From Deltaproteobacteria bacterium (lineage in GTDB: Bacteria > Desulfobacterota > Syntrophia > Syntrophales > UBA2185), in NCBI GenBank assembly GCA_026388545.1, contig JAPLJS010000024.1:1-35179 (forward strand): a DNA stretch of 35,179 nucleotides, read 5' to 3'. The stretch's first letter is position 1; each line of letters begins with the position of its first letter. Positions 26,693 to 35,179 of the stretch are shown here, in pieces. The translations under genes and the position numbers were made by a program. The notes beneath the pieces were generated by a model. That model had not been told where the DNA came from, did not search any database, and saw nothing but the letters and a program-made list of their open reading frames with translations.

Positions 26693-27977
26693 CATGGTCA
26701 CGTTTATAGTCATCTTGCTGTGTTTATGCCTGGAAGGTTTGTACTCCGGGGGAGAGATTGCATTTATCTCCTCGGATATAAACCGTATCCGGTACAAGGC
26801 GAAGAAGGGTTCCCGATCCGCCCGGCTTGCCTTAAAACTTCTTGAATCGCCTGAATGGTTTTTAGCCACCACCCTGACGGGGACCAATGTGTCTATCGTG
26901 ACCAGCACAACCTTGGCAACGGCCCTTTTCATCACCATGCTGGGTACAGCCCGGGGCGAAATGGCTTCTATGCTGGTCATGGTTCCCACACTGCTGCTGA
27001 TGATTGTATCAAGAAGTCTCTTCCGGCAGCATGCGGAAACGATGGCTATAAAACTTGCCCACTTTATCTGGTATTCGTCCTTTCTCTTCTTCCCGGTGGT
27101 ATATCTCGTTGCGAAGCTCTCCCGGGGGACGTTAAAAATATCTACCGGTGAGGCCGGTCATCCATACTCATATGTTACGAAAAATGGATTGAAATATATT
27201 CTTGAAAAGCAGGGAGTAAACACCGATATTCTGAGTGTGGAAAAAGACATGGTTAGGAACATCATTGATTTTTCTGATGTAACGGTTGGCAGAATCATGG
27301 TTCCTCTATCAAAAATGATTTCCCTCCCCGTGACGGCAACATTACAGGAAGCTACAAAGCTTGCAGCAGAAAAAAATTATCTGCGCATTCCCGTTTATCG
27401 TGATCAGATTTTTAATATCATAGGCATTTTGCATTATTTCGATCTTCTGGAAAATCTGCGTGAACAGGTGGCAACTCGGTCAAATGTTTCAGAAAATGAA
27501 ACGATAGCATGTTGCTTGAAACCGGTGGTCTTTTATGTTCCGGAAACGAAAATCGCCAAGGATTTGCTGATTGAATTACATGTCCGGGGTGAGCGGATGG
27601 CCGTCGTCGTTGACGAATATGGAGGAGCTGTGGGTATTGTGACGGTAGAGGATATATTGGAAGAGGTTGTGGGGGAAATTGACGATGAATATGATACGGG
27701 TGAAAAATTGTATAAAAAGATAGGCCCGGGGAAATATCTCTTCAATGCCCAGATACATATTGACAAAGTGAAACAGGTTACTGCAGTTGAAATTCCTGAA
27801 GGTGATTATGAAACCCTTGGTGGTTTCTTGCTTTATGAGATGGGAAAGATACCCAAAAGGAGGGATGCATTAAGACATGGGAACATCCTTTTTGTAATAG
27901 AAGATGCAGACGCAAAATCCATCAAAGAGGTTTTAATTGAATTACCCCTCGATGTTGATATGGATGTCGAAAATTGA
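26685..27977 (+). CDS. CNNM/CorC (HlyC-type) membrane protein, second paralogue
   Basis: This 430-residue protein has the same layout as the gene before it: DUF21 membrane domain (~1-165, with LYSGGEIAFISSD), CBS pair (~200-330, with VGRIMVPLSKM and VVDEYGGAVGIVTVEDILEEVVGE), and a CorC_HlyC domain with DYETLGGFLLYEMGKIP. The two proteins are only moderately alike, so this is an old duplication, possibly forming a heteromeric transporter. I prefer the ATG at 26685 to the TTG one codon earlier. It overlaps the upstream gene by eight bases, which suggests tight co-expression. Confidence 0.92.
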   Translation: MDNMVTFIVILLCLCLEGLYSGGEIAFISSDINRIRYKAKKGSRSARLALKLLESPEWFLATTLTGTNVSIVTSTTLATALFITMLGTARGEMASMLVMVPTLLLMIVSRSLFRQHAETMAIKLAHFIWYSSFLFFPVVYLVAKLSRGTLKISTGEAGHPYSYVTKNGLKYILEKQGVNTDILSVEKDMVRNIIDFSDVTVGRIMVPLSKMISLPVTATLQEATKLAAEKNYLRIPVYRDQIFNIIGILHYFDLLENLREQVATRSNVSENETIACCLKPVVFYVPETKIAKDLLIELHVRGERMAVVVDEYGGAVGIVTVEDILEEVVGEIDDEYDTGEKLYKKIGPGKYLFNAQIHIDKVKQVTAVEIPEGDYETLGGFLLYEMGKIPKRRDALRHGNILFVIEDADAKSIKEVLIELPLDVDMDVEN

Positions 27978-28017
27978 AACTAACAGTTAATAAAAAAAAG
28001 GTGAACTGGGTGAATGA

Positions 28018-28773
28018 ATGAATGAATGTGAAAAAAGGAAGGTGAGTGCCATCATATTGGCTGCAGGAAAAGGGACAAGAATGAAGTCGGATATGGCGAA
28101 GGTTCTCCAGCCTCTCTGCGGTAAGCCTTTGCTGACGTATTCAGTCAATGTTGCAAGGGAAGTTGGCGTGGAAAAGATTGCGGTAATTATCGGTCATCAA
28201 GCGGATCTCGTCAGGGATGTTTTCAAGGATCAGGGGTTGATCTTTGTAGAGCAGCATGAGCAACTAGGAACAGGGCATGCTGTTCTTCAGGCGAAAGATA
28301 CATTCCGTAATTATGATGGTACGATCCTTATTTTATGCGGTGATGTTCCGCTATTGCTGTCTTCGACAGCCAGGGCTCTCCTTGAAGATCATATTTATGA
28401 AAAATCGGTTGTTACGGTTCTGACAACCATCCTCGATGATCCCTACGGTTATGGACGAGTGATTAAGGCAGGGGGAGAAGGGGAGGTAGTGCGGATTGTA
28501 GAAGAAAAGGATGCGTTGACTGACGAGAAGACAATCAAGGAGATCAATACAGGTATATACTGTGTTGAGTGTAATTTCCTCTTCGAAGCGGTTGCAGAAA
28601 TCGGCGATGAAAATGTTCAGAACGAATATTATCTTACGGATATCGTTGGCATCGCCTGGAAAAAGGGTTTCAAGAGCAGGTCATTCATCGCTGCAAATTC
28701 CGTTGAAGTAATGGGTATTAACACGCTTGGTGATCTCGGAAGGGCATCTGAACGTTTGATGATATGCAAGTAA
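28018..28773 (+). CDS. GlmU-like UDP-GlcNAc pyrophosphorylase, nucleotidyltransferase domain only
   Basis: The 251-residue protein matches the first half of GlmU: VSAIILAAGKGTRMKSDMAKVL at residues ~9-30, EQHEQLGTGHAVLQA, LILCGDVPLL, and NTGIYC followed by NEYYLTDIV. The left-handed beta-helix acetyltransferase half is absent. Nothing resembling it follows, since dusB overlaps the stop by ten bases, so this is not a frameshift. It would make UDP-GlcNAc from GlcNAc-1-P and UTP, with the acetyl step done elsewhere, or it may use another sugar-1-phosphate. The start lies inside four tandem AATG repeats (28013-28028), and only the ATG at 28018 is in frame. Confidence 0.88.
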   Translation: MNECEKRKVSAIILAAGKGTRMKSDMAKVLQPLCGKPLLTYSVNVAREVGVEKIAVIIGHQADLVRDVFKDQGLIFVEQHEQLGTGHAVLQAKDTFRNYDGTILILCGDVPLLLSSTARALLEDHIYEKSVVTVLTTILDDPYGYGRVIKAGGEGEVVRIVEEKDALTDEKTIKEINTGIYCVECNFLFEAVAEIGDENVQNEYYLTDIVGIAWKKGFKSRSFIAANSVEVMGINTLGDLGRASERLMICK

Positions 28774-29735
28774 AAATTGGAAATTTGACTCTAAAAAATA
28801 ACGTTTTTTTAGCACCCATGGCGGGCATTACAAATCTGCCGTTCCGGACTCTCGTGAGAGAATTCGGATGCGCATTAGCATTTACAGAGATGATCAGTGC
28901 CAATGGCCTCATCAGACGGACGGAGAAGAGTTATCGCTATCTTGATTCCTCACCGAAGGACAAGCCTTTAGGCGTCCAGATCTTCGGATCCGATCCGGTT
29001 GTTCTTTCAGAAGCGGCAAGAATAGTTACAGATCAGGGTGCCGATCTATTGGATATAAACATGGGCTGTCCTGTAAAAAAGGTCGTTAAGACGGGTGCCG
29101 GAGCAGCTCTGATGAAGGAACCTGGAAAGGTGTGTCTCATCCTTCAAGCAGTACGAAAGGCGACATCATTACCGTTAACTGTAAAAATTCGCTCAGGATG
29201 GAGTCAGGGTGAAATGAAAGCGCTGGAGATTGCTCATATAGCTGAAGATTGTGGAGTAAATGCAGTGATCCTGCATCCCCGCACAGCTGATCAGGGATTC
29301 AGTGGGGCGGCAGACTGGGGTATTATTGAGGCTGTAAAAAAGAACGTGTACATTCCTGTAATAGGAAGTGGGGATATAGGAAGTCCCGAGGGTGCTTGCA
29401 GAATGATAACCACAACCGGTTCCGATGGTGTGATGGTGGGAAGGGGGGCGCTTGGAAATCCTTGGATTATAAGAGATATCGTATCATATTGTGAGGATTG
29501 GAAGAATTCGCGGACGCCGCTCCCCTCAGAGAGAGAGGATGTTATAAGGCATCATATGGACATGGAAATAAAATACTCAGGGGAAAGTCTCGGTGTCAGG
29601 AATTTCCGGAAACACCTTCTCTGGTATACAAAGGGATTAAGAGGTGGCTCTCTATTCAGAGAAATGGTGGGTAGGATATATGATAAGAATACAATATTAG
29701 ATGTAATTCACCGTTTTTTGCACTCAGTCGTTTGA
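28764..29735 (+). CDS. dusB: tRNA-dihydrouridine synthase (DusB family)
   Basis: This FMN-dependent enzyme reduces uridines in the tRNA D-loop. The 323-residue protein is a TIM barrel starting with FLAPMAGITNLPFRTL, has the catalytic-loop cysteine in DINMGCPVKKVVKTGAGAALM, and ends with the helical tRNA-binding domain. NGDIGSPE-like and GVMVGRGALGNPW phosphate-binding segments are present. It overlaps the GlmU-like gene by ten bases. No Fis gene follows, unlike in gammaproteobacteria. No clear terminator follows it. Confidence 0.95.
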   Translation: MQVKIGNLTLKNNVFLAPMAGITNLPFRTLVREFGCALAFTEMISANGLIRRTEKSYRYLDSSPKDKPLGVQIFGSDPVVLSEAARIVTDQGADLLDINMGCPVKKVVKTGAGAALMKEPGKVCLILQAVRKATSLPLTVKIRSGWSQGEMKALEIAHIAEDCGVNAVILHPRTADQGFSGAADWGIIEAVKKNVYIPVIGSGDIGSPEGACRMITTTGSDGVMVGRGALGNPWIIRDIVSYCEDWKNSRTPLPSEREDVIRHHMDMEIKYSGESLGVRNFRKHLLWYTKGLRGGSLFREMVGRIYDKNTILDVIHRFLHSVV

Positions 29736-29771
29736 GGTCCTGATTGACCCATAATGGAGTAAAATAAGCGC

Positions 29772-29800
29772 TTGACTTTTATAGGCTGAATTGGCATAAT
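29772..29800 (+). promoter_or_regulatory. Sigma70-type promoter upstream of zapB-like/zapA/6S/rny
   Basis: TTGACT (29772-29777) and CATAAT (29795-29800) have a 17-base spacer. The start would be near 29807, leaving a leader of about 145 AT-rich bases before the zapB-like gene in which I see no other element. Confidence 0.65.
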
Positions 29801-29952
29801 TTAACCGAATTCATGATATAAAACTGAACGAAGGTTTCTTTGATAATCAGAATTTGGTTGCTCTTACAAAAATTACTCGTGTGCTTTCAAAATAAATTAA
29901 TTGTAAGAAGCGCGATCAAGAAACGTAAAACGTATGAAGGACATGGTGAGTT

Positions 29953-30180
29953 GTGGAACTTGTTAAATTTGAAGAATTAGAAAGCAAAATCAAGAATCTT
30001 ATCGAAGAACATACATTGTTGAAAAAAAAGAATCATGAGTTAGAAGAACTTCTTAAAACGAAAGGACGGGAGTTAGAAGAGGCGAACAATAAAATAGGGG
30101 GATTAAACGAGGGAAGGAATATAATACGCACGAAGGTGGACTCGCTGCTTGATTTGCTTCAGGATATCAATGTACCATAA
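29953..30180 (+). CDS. Small coiled-coil protein, ZapB-like
   Basis: The 75-residue protein is almost entirely a predicted coiled coil, with heptads of Leu and Ile and many Glu and Lys residues, ending with SLLDLLQDINVP. This size and composition, directly upstream of zapA, match the small ZapB-like cell-division proteins (formerly DUF904-like) that bridge ZapA and the chromosome or stabilise the Z ring. The GTG start has GGTGAG upstream. The assignment relies on context and coiled-coil character because such sequences carry little specific signal. Confidence 0.75.
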   Translation: MELVKFEELESKIKNLIEEHTLLKKKNHELEELLKTKGRELEEANNKIGGLNEGRNIIRTKVDSLLDLLQDINVP

Positions 30181-30201
30181 TTAGTAATTAGTATTAGGGT
30201 C

Positions 30202-30486
30202 GTGCATTTGGAAAAACATTTTAATATCAATATACTGGGGCAGGAATTGTCAGTTTTAACTGATTCAGGGGATGAACATGTAGCACGGGTTGTCAAGTAT
30301 GTCAATGACAAGGTAGAAGAGGTAGGAAAAACATCAAATAATATTAATACTTTGAATATTGTCATACTTGTCGCTTTAAACATTGCAGACGAATATTTTA
30401 AATTTAAGGGAGTCAAAGAAGATATTTGTAATCAACTAGAGGGTAGATCTGAGGAATTGCTTAATCTTATTAATGAGATAAGATAA
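30202..30486 (+). CDS. zapA: Cell division protein ZapA
   Basis: ZapA binds FtsZ and cross-links protofilaments in the Z ring. The 94-residue protein has the family layout: an N-terminal beta region (FNINILGQELSV), a segment DEHVARVVKYVNDKVEEV, and a long C-terminal helix containing LNIVILVALNIADEYFK. The start is GTG 30202 or the TTG at 30208, which has better spacing to TAGGG. It is followed directly by a 6S RNA, the same order as in many proteobacteria. Confidence 0.9.
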   Translation: MHLEKHFNINILGQELSVLTDSGDEHVARVVKYVNDKVEEVGKTSNNINTLNIVILVALNIADEYFKFKGVKEDICNQLEGRSEELLNLINEIR

Positions 30487-30500
30487 AATATAAATTAGTA

Positions 30501-30690
30501 TCCCCTGCGATGTGCGTGATTAACATTCGTTTTTTGAGCCAACACCTTGGAACCGGGGGCCTTTCCTTGTTAGCGGTGTGCATGTCTGCCGGCATCCCGT
30601 GAGAACGGGGGTGGAAAGCCTGAAGCAACAATAGGGTGCCCACCTTGTCAAAAGGTTCAAAAAGGTGGTTAACACGGCATAGGCGGGGGT
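30501..30690 (+). ncRNA. ssrS: 6S RNA
   Basis: About 190 bases directly after zapA fold in outline like 6S RNA, which mimics an open promoter and sequesters sigma70 RNA polymerase. The ends pair: CCCCTGC and GTGCGTG near 30502-30518 with CACGGCAT and GGCGGGG near 30673-30689. The middle contains GGAAAGCCTGAAGCAAC, like the GAGAAGCC region of the E. coli RNA, and ACCTTG followed by AAGGTTCAA near the 3' side. The zapA-ssrS order and the length (184 in E. coli) agree. Ends are approximate. A T-rich stretch follows at 30690-30696. Confidence 0.8.
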
Positions 30691-30866
30691 TTTGTTGTGT
30701 AACAGTACGGGGTTCCAATGGGTCAATTCTCATAGCCGCGCAGTCATTCAAATTCCTTCCGTCATAGTCCCATTAGTTTAATTCCATTTCGTACAATGAA
30801 CGTTATATCCATTACTGGCCTTGGATATTCTGTTCAATATCATAAAGATTAGGGAGGTAAAAGGCT

Positions 30867-32432
30867 TTGATATATAACAGTTTAATTATATTGATTATAT
30901 TCGGTTCTTTGGCTTTAGGTGCAGTGTTGGGATATGCTCTGAGACAAAAACTTTCCAAGAAAAAACTGGAATCTTCAGAAAACCTCTCGGCGAGAATTAT
31001 CGATGAGGCAAAAAAGGAAGCAGAAACAATAAAAAAAGAGGCATTACTTCAGGCTAAAGAAAATCTTCTCAAAACGAAAACCGAATTCGAAAAAGATACA
31101 AAGGAAAGGAAACTGGAACTCGACAATCTGGAAAGAAGGTTACGTTCCAAAGAAGAAAACATTGATAGAAGGATAGACTTGTTGTCTCAGAAAGAAACGA
31201 GTATTGAAAACAGGGAGAAAGGTCTGATTAACAAGGAATCGCAGATTAATGAGAAGCACGACAGATTAAATCGTATGCTTGAAGAGCAGAAAGAAAAGCT
31301 TGAGAAGATTGCAGGCATTTCCTCTGAAGAAGCAAAAAATTATCTTATCCAGTCCATGGAAGCTGTGGCAAAGCGGGAAGCAGCTATGACCATAAGAAAG
31401 ATAGAGGAAGAAACAAAACGGACTGCTGATAAAAGTGCTCGGGAAATAATCACCTACGCTATTCAAAGATATTCCAGTGAATATATTGCCGAAAATACGG
31501 TATCAGTAGTTAACCTTCCCAATGATGAAATGAAGGGGAGAATTATCGGGAGAGAAGGGAGGAATATTAGAGCAATAGAGGCTGCTACGGGGATAGATTT
31601 GATCGTTGATGATACACCTGAAGCGGTTGTCCTTTCAAGTTTTGATCCCGTCAGGCGTGAAGTAGCAAGAATATCCCTGGAAAGGTTGATTACAGACGGT
31701 AGAATTCATCCGGGGAGGATTGAGGATATAGTTAAAAAGGTTAAGACGGAAGTTGATACGATTATTGGTGAAACAGGAGAACGGACATCCTTTGATGTTG
31801 GGGTTCATGATCTTCATCCTGAAATCATTTATCTCCTTGGAAGTCTCAAGTATAGGACAAGTTTTTCACAGAATGTCCTTCAGCATTCTGTAGAGGTTGC
31901 CCACCTGACCGGCATAATGGCTGCCGAGCTGAAAATGAATGTTAAAGAGGCAAAAAGGGCAGGGTTACTTCATGACATTGGAAAGGCAGTGGACCACAAG
32001 GTAGAAGGAACTCATGCGTCGATCGGGGCCGATTATGCAAAGCGCTTTGGTGAATCTCCCAAAATAGTGCAGGCAATTGCCACTCACCATGATGACGGCC
32101 GGACCAATACGCTTTTGGGGATACTTATTCAAGCGGCTGATACTCTGTCTGCGGCGAGGCCTGGCGCTCGAAGAGAAATGCTCGAAACCTATGTAAAGCG
32201 TTTGGAAGAACTCGAAAATATCGCCAATTCTTTTAGCGGAGTTGATAAATGTTATGCCATACAAGCAGGAAGAGAAATCCGTATACTTGTAGAAAATGAA
32301 AAAATCTCGGATGATGATGCAGTTATGCTCTGCAAGGACATTATCAAAAAGATTGAAGCTGATTTAACGTATCCTGGCCAGATAAAAGTAACGGTGATTA
32401 GGGAAACGCGAGTTTCGGATTATGCAAGGTAG
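30867..32432 (+). CDS. rny: Ribonuclease Y
   Basis: RNase Y is a membrane-anchored endoribonuclease that starts mRNA decay. The 521-residue protein has one N-terminal membrane helix (residues 1-23), a long charged coiled coil (~25-205), a KH domain with [19 protein letters not shown] (~225-290), and an HD domain with [11 protein letters not shown] and ATHHDDG. The TTG start follows a strong GGGAGGT site. The 30691-30866 interval before it holds no other gene that I can see. It lies 11 bases before ymdB, the usual pair in bacteria with RNase Y. Confidence 0.97.
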   Translation: MIYNSLIILIIFGSLALGAVLGYALRQKLSKKKLESSENLSARIIDEAKKEAETIKKEALLQAKENLLKTKTEFEKDTKERKLELDNLERRLRSKEENIDRRIDLLSQKETSIENREKGLINKESQINEKHDRLNRMLEEQKEKLEKIAGISSEEAKNYLIQSMEAVAKREAAMTIRKIEEETKRTADKSAREIITYAIQRYSSEYIAENTVSVVNLPNDEMKGRIIGREGRNIRAIEAATGIDLIVDDTPEAVVLSSFDPVRREVARISLERLITDGRIHPGRIEDIVKKVKTEVDTIIGETGERTSFDVGVHDLHPEIIYLLGSLKYRTSFSQNVLQHSVEVAHLTGIMAAELKMNVKEAKRAGLLHDIGKAVDHKVEGTHASIGADYAKRFGESPKIVQAIATHHDDGRTNTLLGILIQAADTLSAARPGARREMLETYVKRLEELENIANSFSGVDKCYAIQAGREIRILVENEKISDDDAVMLCKDIIKKIEADLTYPGQIKVTVIRETRVSDYAR

Positions 32433-32443
32433 AAATACAAAAT

Positions 32444-33229
32444 ATGAAGATATTATTCATTGGTGATATAGTAGGTAAACCCGGAAGGCAGGCAGTTCGT
32501 GAACTTCTTCCTGAAGTCATTTCAGAGCGCCGGATTGATTTTGTTATTGCGAATTGCGAGAATGCGGCTGCGGGGTTTGGTGTGACGAGAGATATCATTG
32601 AAGATCTATACAGTTATAACATCAACGTGTTGACTTCAGGGAATCATATATGGGATAAAAAAGAAATTAGAGAATTTGCTGAAGACTACGAAACACTTCT
32701 CAGGCCAGCAAATTACCCCGCGGGTTCGCCCGGATGGGGAACCGTAGTTATGCCTAATTCTTCGGGGATATCCGTTGGTGTAATTAATTTGATGGGAAGG
32801 GTCTTTATGAAGCCCCTTGATTGTCCATTCAGAACAGCTGAAAGAGAAATTGAAAAGATTAAGAACAAGGCAAAGATTATTATTATTGATATCCATGCAG
32901 AGGCGACATCTGAAAAAGAAGCTCTGGGGTGGTTTCTTGATGGTCGGGTCAGTGCTGTTCTGGGAACTCATACACATGTGCAGACTGCCGATGAAAGTAT
33001 ATTGCCTGGTGGTACTGCATATATTACAGACGTTGGGATGACGGGCCCGTTTAATTCGATTATCGGTATAAGGAAAGATGCAGTTCTTGAGAGGTTTTTG
33101 ACCCAACTGCCGAATAAGTTTGACGTGGCAAAAGATGATGTTCGACTTCAGGGTGTTGTTGTCGATGTTGATGGAAAAAGCGGCAGGGCCAAGGGAATTG
33201 AGAGATTGACGATAAATTTGAGAAACTGA
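32444..33229 (+). CDS. ymdB: YmdB-type metallophosphoesterase (TIGR00282 family)
   Basis: The 261-residue protein belongs to the calcineurin-like family whose Bacillus member is a cyclic-nucleotide phosphodiesterase. It shows the metal ligands in order: GDIVGKPGRQAV at the start, CENAAAGFGVT, SGNHIWDKKE, DIHAEATSEKEALGWF, and GTHTHVQTADE. Its position after rny is conserved widely and suggests a link with RNA turnover or signalling. The 118 bases between it and tyrS contain no further gene. Confidence 0.95.
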   Translation: MKILFIGDIVGKPGRQAVRELLPEVISERRIDFVIANCENAAAGFGVTRDIIEDLYSYNINVLTSGNHIWDKKEIREFAEDYETLLRPANYPAGSPGWGTVVMPNSSGISVGVINLMGRVFMKPLDCPFRTAEREIEKIKNKAKIIIIDIHAEATSEKEALGWFLDGRVSAVLGTHTHVQTADESILPGGTAYITDVGMTGPFNSIIGIRKDAVLERFLTQLPNKFDVAKDDVRLQGVVVDVDGKSGRAKGIERLTINLRN

Positions 33230-33347
33230 GAAAAAAATGAAACGATAATCGGCTGGTTGGTTACGATAATGGAAAATGCGATATGCTGGAATGTTATAGC
33301 AAGTCAAGCCATGTTAACCCCTCTCAGGTAGCTACGGAGAATGGAAA

Positions 33348-34631
33348 TTGAAGAGCGTATATGATGTTTTTACCGAAAGAGGATTTGTCGAACAGGTTTC
33401 GAACGAGATGGAACTCCGGAACATTCTGCAAAATAAGAATATTACTTGTTATATTGGTTTTGATCCAACTGCGACAAGTTTGCACATAGGGAGCCTTGTG
33501 CCGATAATGGCTTTGATGCATATGCAGAAATATGACCATAGGCCAATTATCCTGATCGGTGGGGGGACAGGTCTTATTGGCGATCCGAGCGGGAAATCTG
33601 AAATGCGTCAGATTCTTACACGTGATGAAATTGATTATAATGCGTCGTGTTTAAAAAGTCAGCTATCGAAATACATGGATTTTAAAAAGGACAGGACCAT
33701 ATTATTGAATAATGCGGAATGGCTGACTGAACTTAAATATATTGAATTTTTGAGGGATATAGGGAGACACTTTAGTGTAAACAAAATGCTGGCGGCAGAG
33801 AGCTACAGGATTCGTCTGGAAACGGGACTCAATTTTATCGAATTTAATTATATGCTGCTCCAGGCCTATGATTTTTTGTATCTGTTCAAAAATTATGGTT
33901 GTGTTCTCCAAATGGGTGGAAATGATCAGTGGGGTAATATGCTGGCTGGCAGTGATCTTATAAGGAGGATTGATGGAAGAAACGTTTTCAGCATGACATT
34001 TCCTCTCATTACAACATCACATGGACATAAGATGGGTAAAACGGAAAGGGGAACTGTCTGGCTGGATCCAAAACTGACATCTCCTTATGAGTATTATCAA
34101 TTTTGGATCAACACAGATGATTCCGATGTGGAGAGATTTCTGGCATTGTTTACCTTTTTGCCAATGGAAGAAGTGAGAGAAGTCCGAAGTCTGGCCGATT
34201 CAAGGCTGAACATGGCCAAGGCCGTCCTGGCTTTTGAGGCGACGAAGATAACCCATGGCCAAGAGGCTGCGATTGCTGCGTGGATGGCTTCTGCAACGGC
34301 CTTTAATACAAAACCTGTCGGAAAGGGGCTTTTTCCTTCAAGCAATATTCCAAGAGAGGATGCCACGCGTGACGTGTCAGCTATTCCCTCGACTGAGAAA
34401 TCAAAGTCAGAACTCGAAAGGGGCATCCCCGCCTTTAAACTTGCCTGTGAAACCGGTTTAGCCGGAACCAGTGGAGATGCGAGACGCTTGATTGCCCAGG
34501 GTGGGATATATGTCAATGACCGTCCGGTAGAGAGGTTCGATGAAAAGATTAACATTAGCCATCTCAATGAACATGGGGAAATCCATCTGAGAAAAGGCAA
34601 GAAAAAACACGTCGTTATCACTGTTAAATAA
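33348..34631 (+). CDS. tyrS: Tyrosyl-tRNA synthetase
   Basis: TyrS charges tRNA-Tyr. The 427-residue protein has the class I signature with HIG in FDPTATSLHIGSL near residue 46, the GGGTGLIGDPSGK segment, the tRNA-binding QAYDFLYLF and GGNDQWGN regions, and K-M-G-K-T at about residue 228 in place of KMSKS. A C-terminal S4 domain follows (GDARRLIAQGGIYVND). The TTG start is preceded by CGGAGAA. I see no T-box leader upstream. Confidence 0.97.
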   Translation: MKSVYDVFTERGFVEQVSNEMELRNILQNKNITCYIGFDPTATSLHIGSLVPIMALMHMQKYDHRPIILIGGGTGLIGDPSGKSEMRQILTRDEIDYNASCLKSQLSKYMDFKKDRTILLNNAEWLTELKYIEFLRDIGRHFSVNKMLAAESYRIRLETGLNFIEFNYMLLQAYDFLYLFKNYGCVLQMGGNDQWGNMLAGSDLIRRIDGRNVFSMTFPLITTSHGHKMGKTERGTVWLDPKLTSPYEYYQFWINTDDSDVERFLALFTFLPMEEVREVRSLADSRLNMAKAVLAFEATKITHGQEAAIAAWMASATAFNTKPVGKGLFPSSNIPREDATRDVSAIPSTEKSKSELERGIPAFKLACETGLAGTSGDARRLIAQGGIYVNDRPVERFDEKINISHLNEHGEIHLRKGKKKHVVITVK

Positions 34632-34764
34632 TTATTAATAATTTCTTAAAATATATCTTGACTATTGTTTAAATAGTATGTAGAAAGCTATCCGTTTTGG
34701 TTGTTGACAGAAATTTTTAGTACTATAATGGTATTAAAAATGATGTTTGAAATTTTTTTACTTT

Positions 34765-34873
34765 GTCATTGCAGTGAACTGAAACCTCGAATGTACCATG
34801 GGGTGAGTTGAGTAATCTCAAAAGCTATTGATAAGCAATAAGATAACCGCAGTTCTTCGTACCTCGCAACGAC
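34765..34873. repeat. Degraded REP/MITE-like inverted repeat upstream of the rRNA operon
   Basis: The ends GTCATTGC (34765-34772) and GCAACGAC (34866-34873) are inverted repeats with one mismatch. Inside, AGTAATCTC and a TTCTTCGTACCTCGCAACGAC stretch recall the GTCATTGCGAGG...GCAATCTC palindromes that are common in many bacterial genomes. Similarity is by eye and the inner arms are eroded. The rest of the 34632-35046 gap holds the rRNA promoter and leader. Confidence 0.4.
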
Positions 34874-34913
34874 GCGTTAAGTAATTTTCAAAGGTCTTAT
34901 AAAAAAATAATAC

Positions 34914-34942
34914 TTGACAGCAAGGATAAGTTGAATTATCCT
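34914..34942 (+). promoter_or_regulatory. Ribosomal RNA operon promoter
   Basis: TTGACA (34914-34919) and TATCCT (34937-34942) have an ideal 17-base spacer. An A/T-rich tract (34891-34912) directly upstream could be an UP element. Transcription would start near 34949, about 100 bases before mature 16S. A boxA-like TTCTTTGGAAATTGAA (34964-34979) lies in the leader, as expected for rRNA anti-termination. Confidence 0.8.
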
Positions 34943-35046
34943 AACAGCTCGCTTATAGATTCGTTCTTTGGAAATTGAATAGTGGGATAATAGATTTGTG
35001 GGTCCTTTTCTTTTGAAAAGATAGAGAGAAATCTCTACAAGGATTA

Positions 35047-35179
<133 letters not shown>

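Noticed and set aside
34704-34729. TTGACA and TATAAT upstream of the rRNA gene as a further promoter
   Set aside because: The spacer is only 14 bases. A TTGTTG three bases earlier gives 17, but this is weak next to the promoter at 34914-34942.

Overview
The window looks like a chromosomal segment of a Gram-negative deltaproteobacterium (Desulfobacterota; a Syntrophales-like lineage is my best guess, not a proven one). The reasons are gene order and architecture: rplU-rpmA-obgE-proB, a zapB-like gene followed by zapA, a 6S RNA, rny and ymdB, a GlmU-like enzyme without its acetyltransferase half, an MJ0042-finger protein, and outer-membrane proteins. Almost everything is housekeeping, with three accessory parts: a group II intron at the left edge, a damaged surface/secretion and glycosylation block at 14.8-20.7 kb, and dispersed repeats around the purine genes.

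Layout: 8-1893 is an apparently complete group II intron with an endonuclease-less maturase. 2000-8685 (+) is a tightly packed run of uvrB, an L,D-transpeptidase, uvrC, mntP and ogt. 8698-11797 (-) is rplU, rpmA, a cold-shock gene, obgE and proB, with a strong promoter, an internal terminator just before obgE, and a final terminator buried in the 3' end of the convergent ogt gene. 11928-14782 holds two uncharacterised conserved proteins, hpt and a zinc-finger membrane protein. 20881-25062 (-) is purD-purH-purE-tsaC. 25424-29735 (+) is two CorC/HlyC paralogues, a short GlmU-like nucleotidyltransferase and dusB. 29953-34631 (+) is zapB-like, zapA, 6S RNA, rny, ymdB and tyrS. The window ends in the first ~130 bases of a 16S rRNA gene behind a near-consensus promoter.

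The most interesting part is 17537-20711 on the minus strand. Here a TPR plus outer-membrane beta-barrel protein resembling Slam/DUF560 translocons sits 18 bases upstream of a secreted FecR-domain protein. The C-terminus of that protein looks like the TbpB-type beta-barrel handle carried by Slam cargos. I read this as a putative type XI secretion (Slam-like) translocon and cargo pair with an unusual FecR passenger, with its own promoter and terminator. The translocon is broken by two one-base deficits in homopolymers. The neighbouring membrane glycosyltransferase has a third such deficit, and a nearby GT2 gene has one amber codon, so this block is either decaying, slippage-regulated, or affected by sequencing error.

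The calls come from reading the sequence and recognising families; no database search was run.
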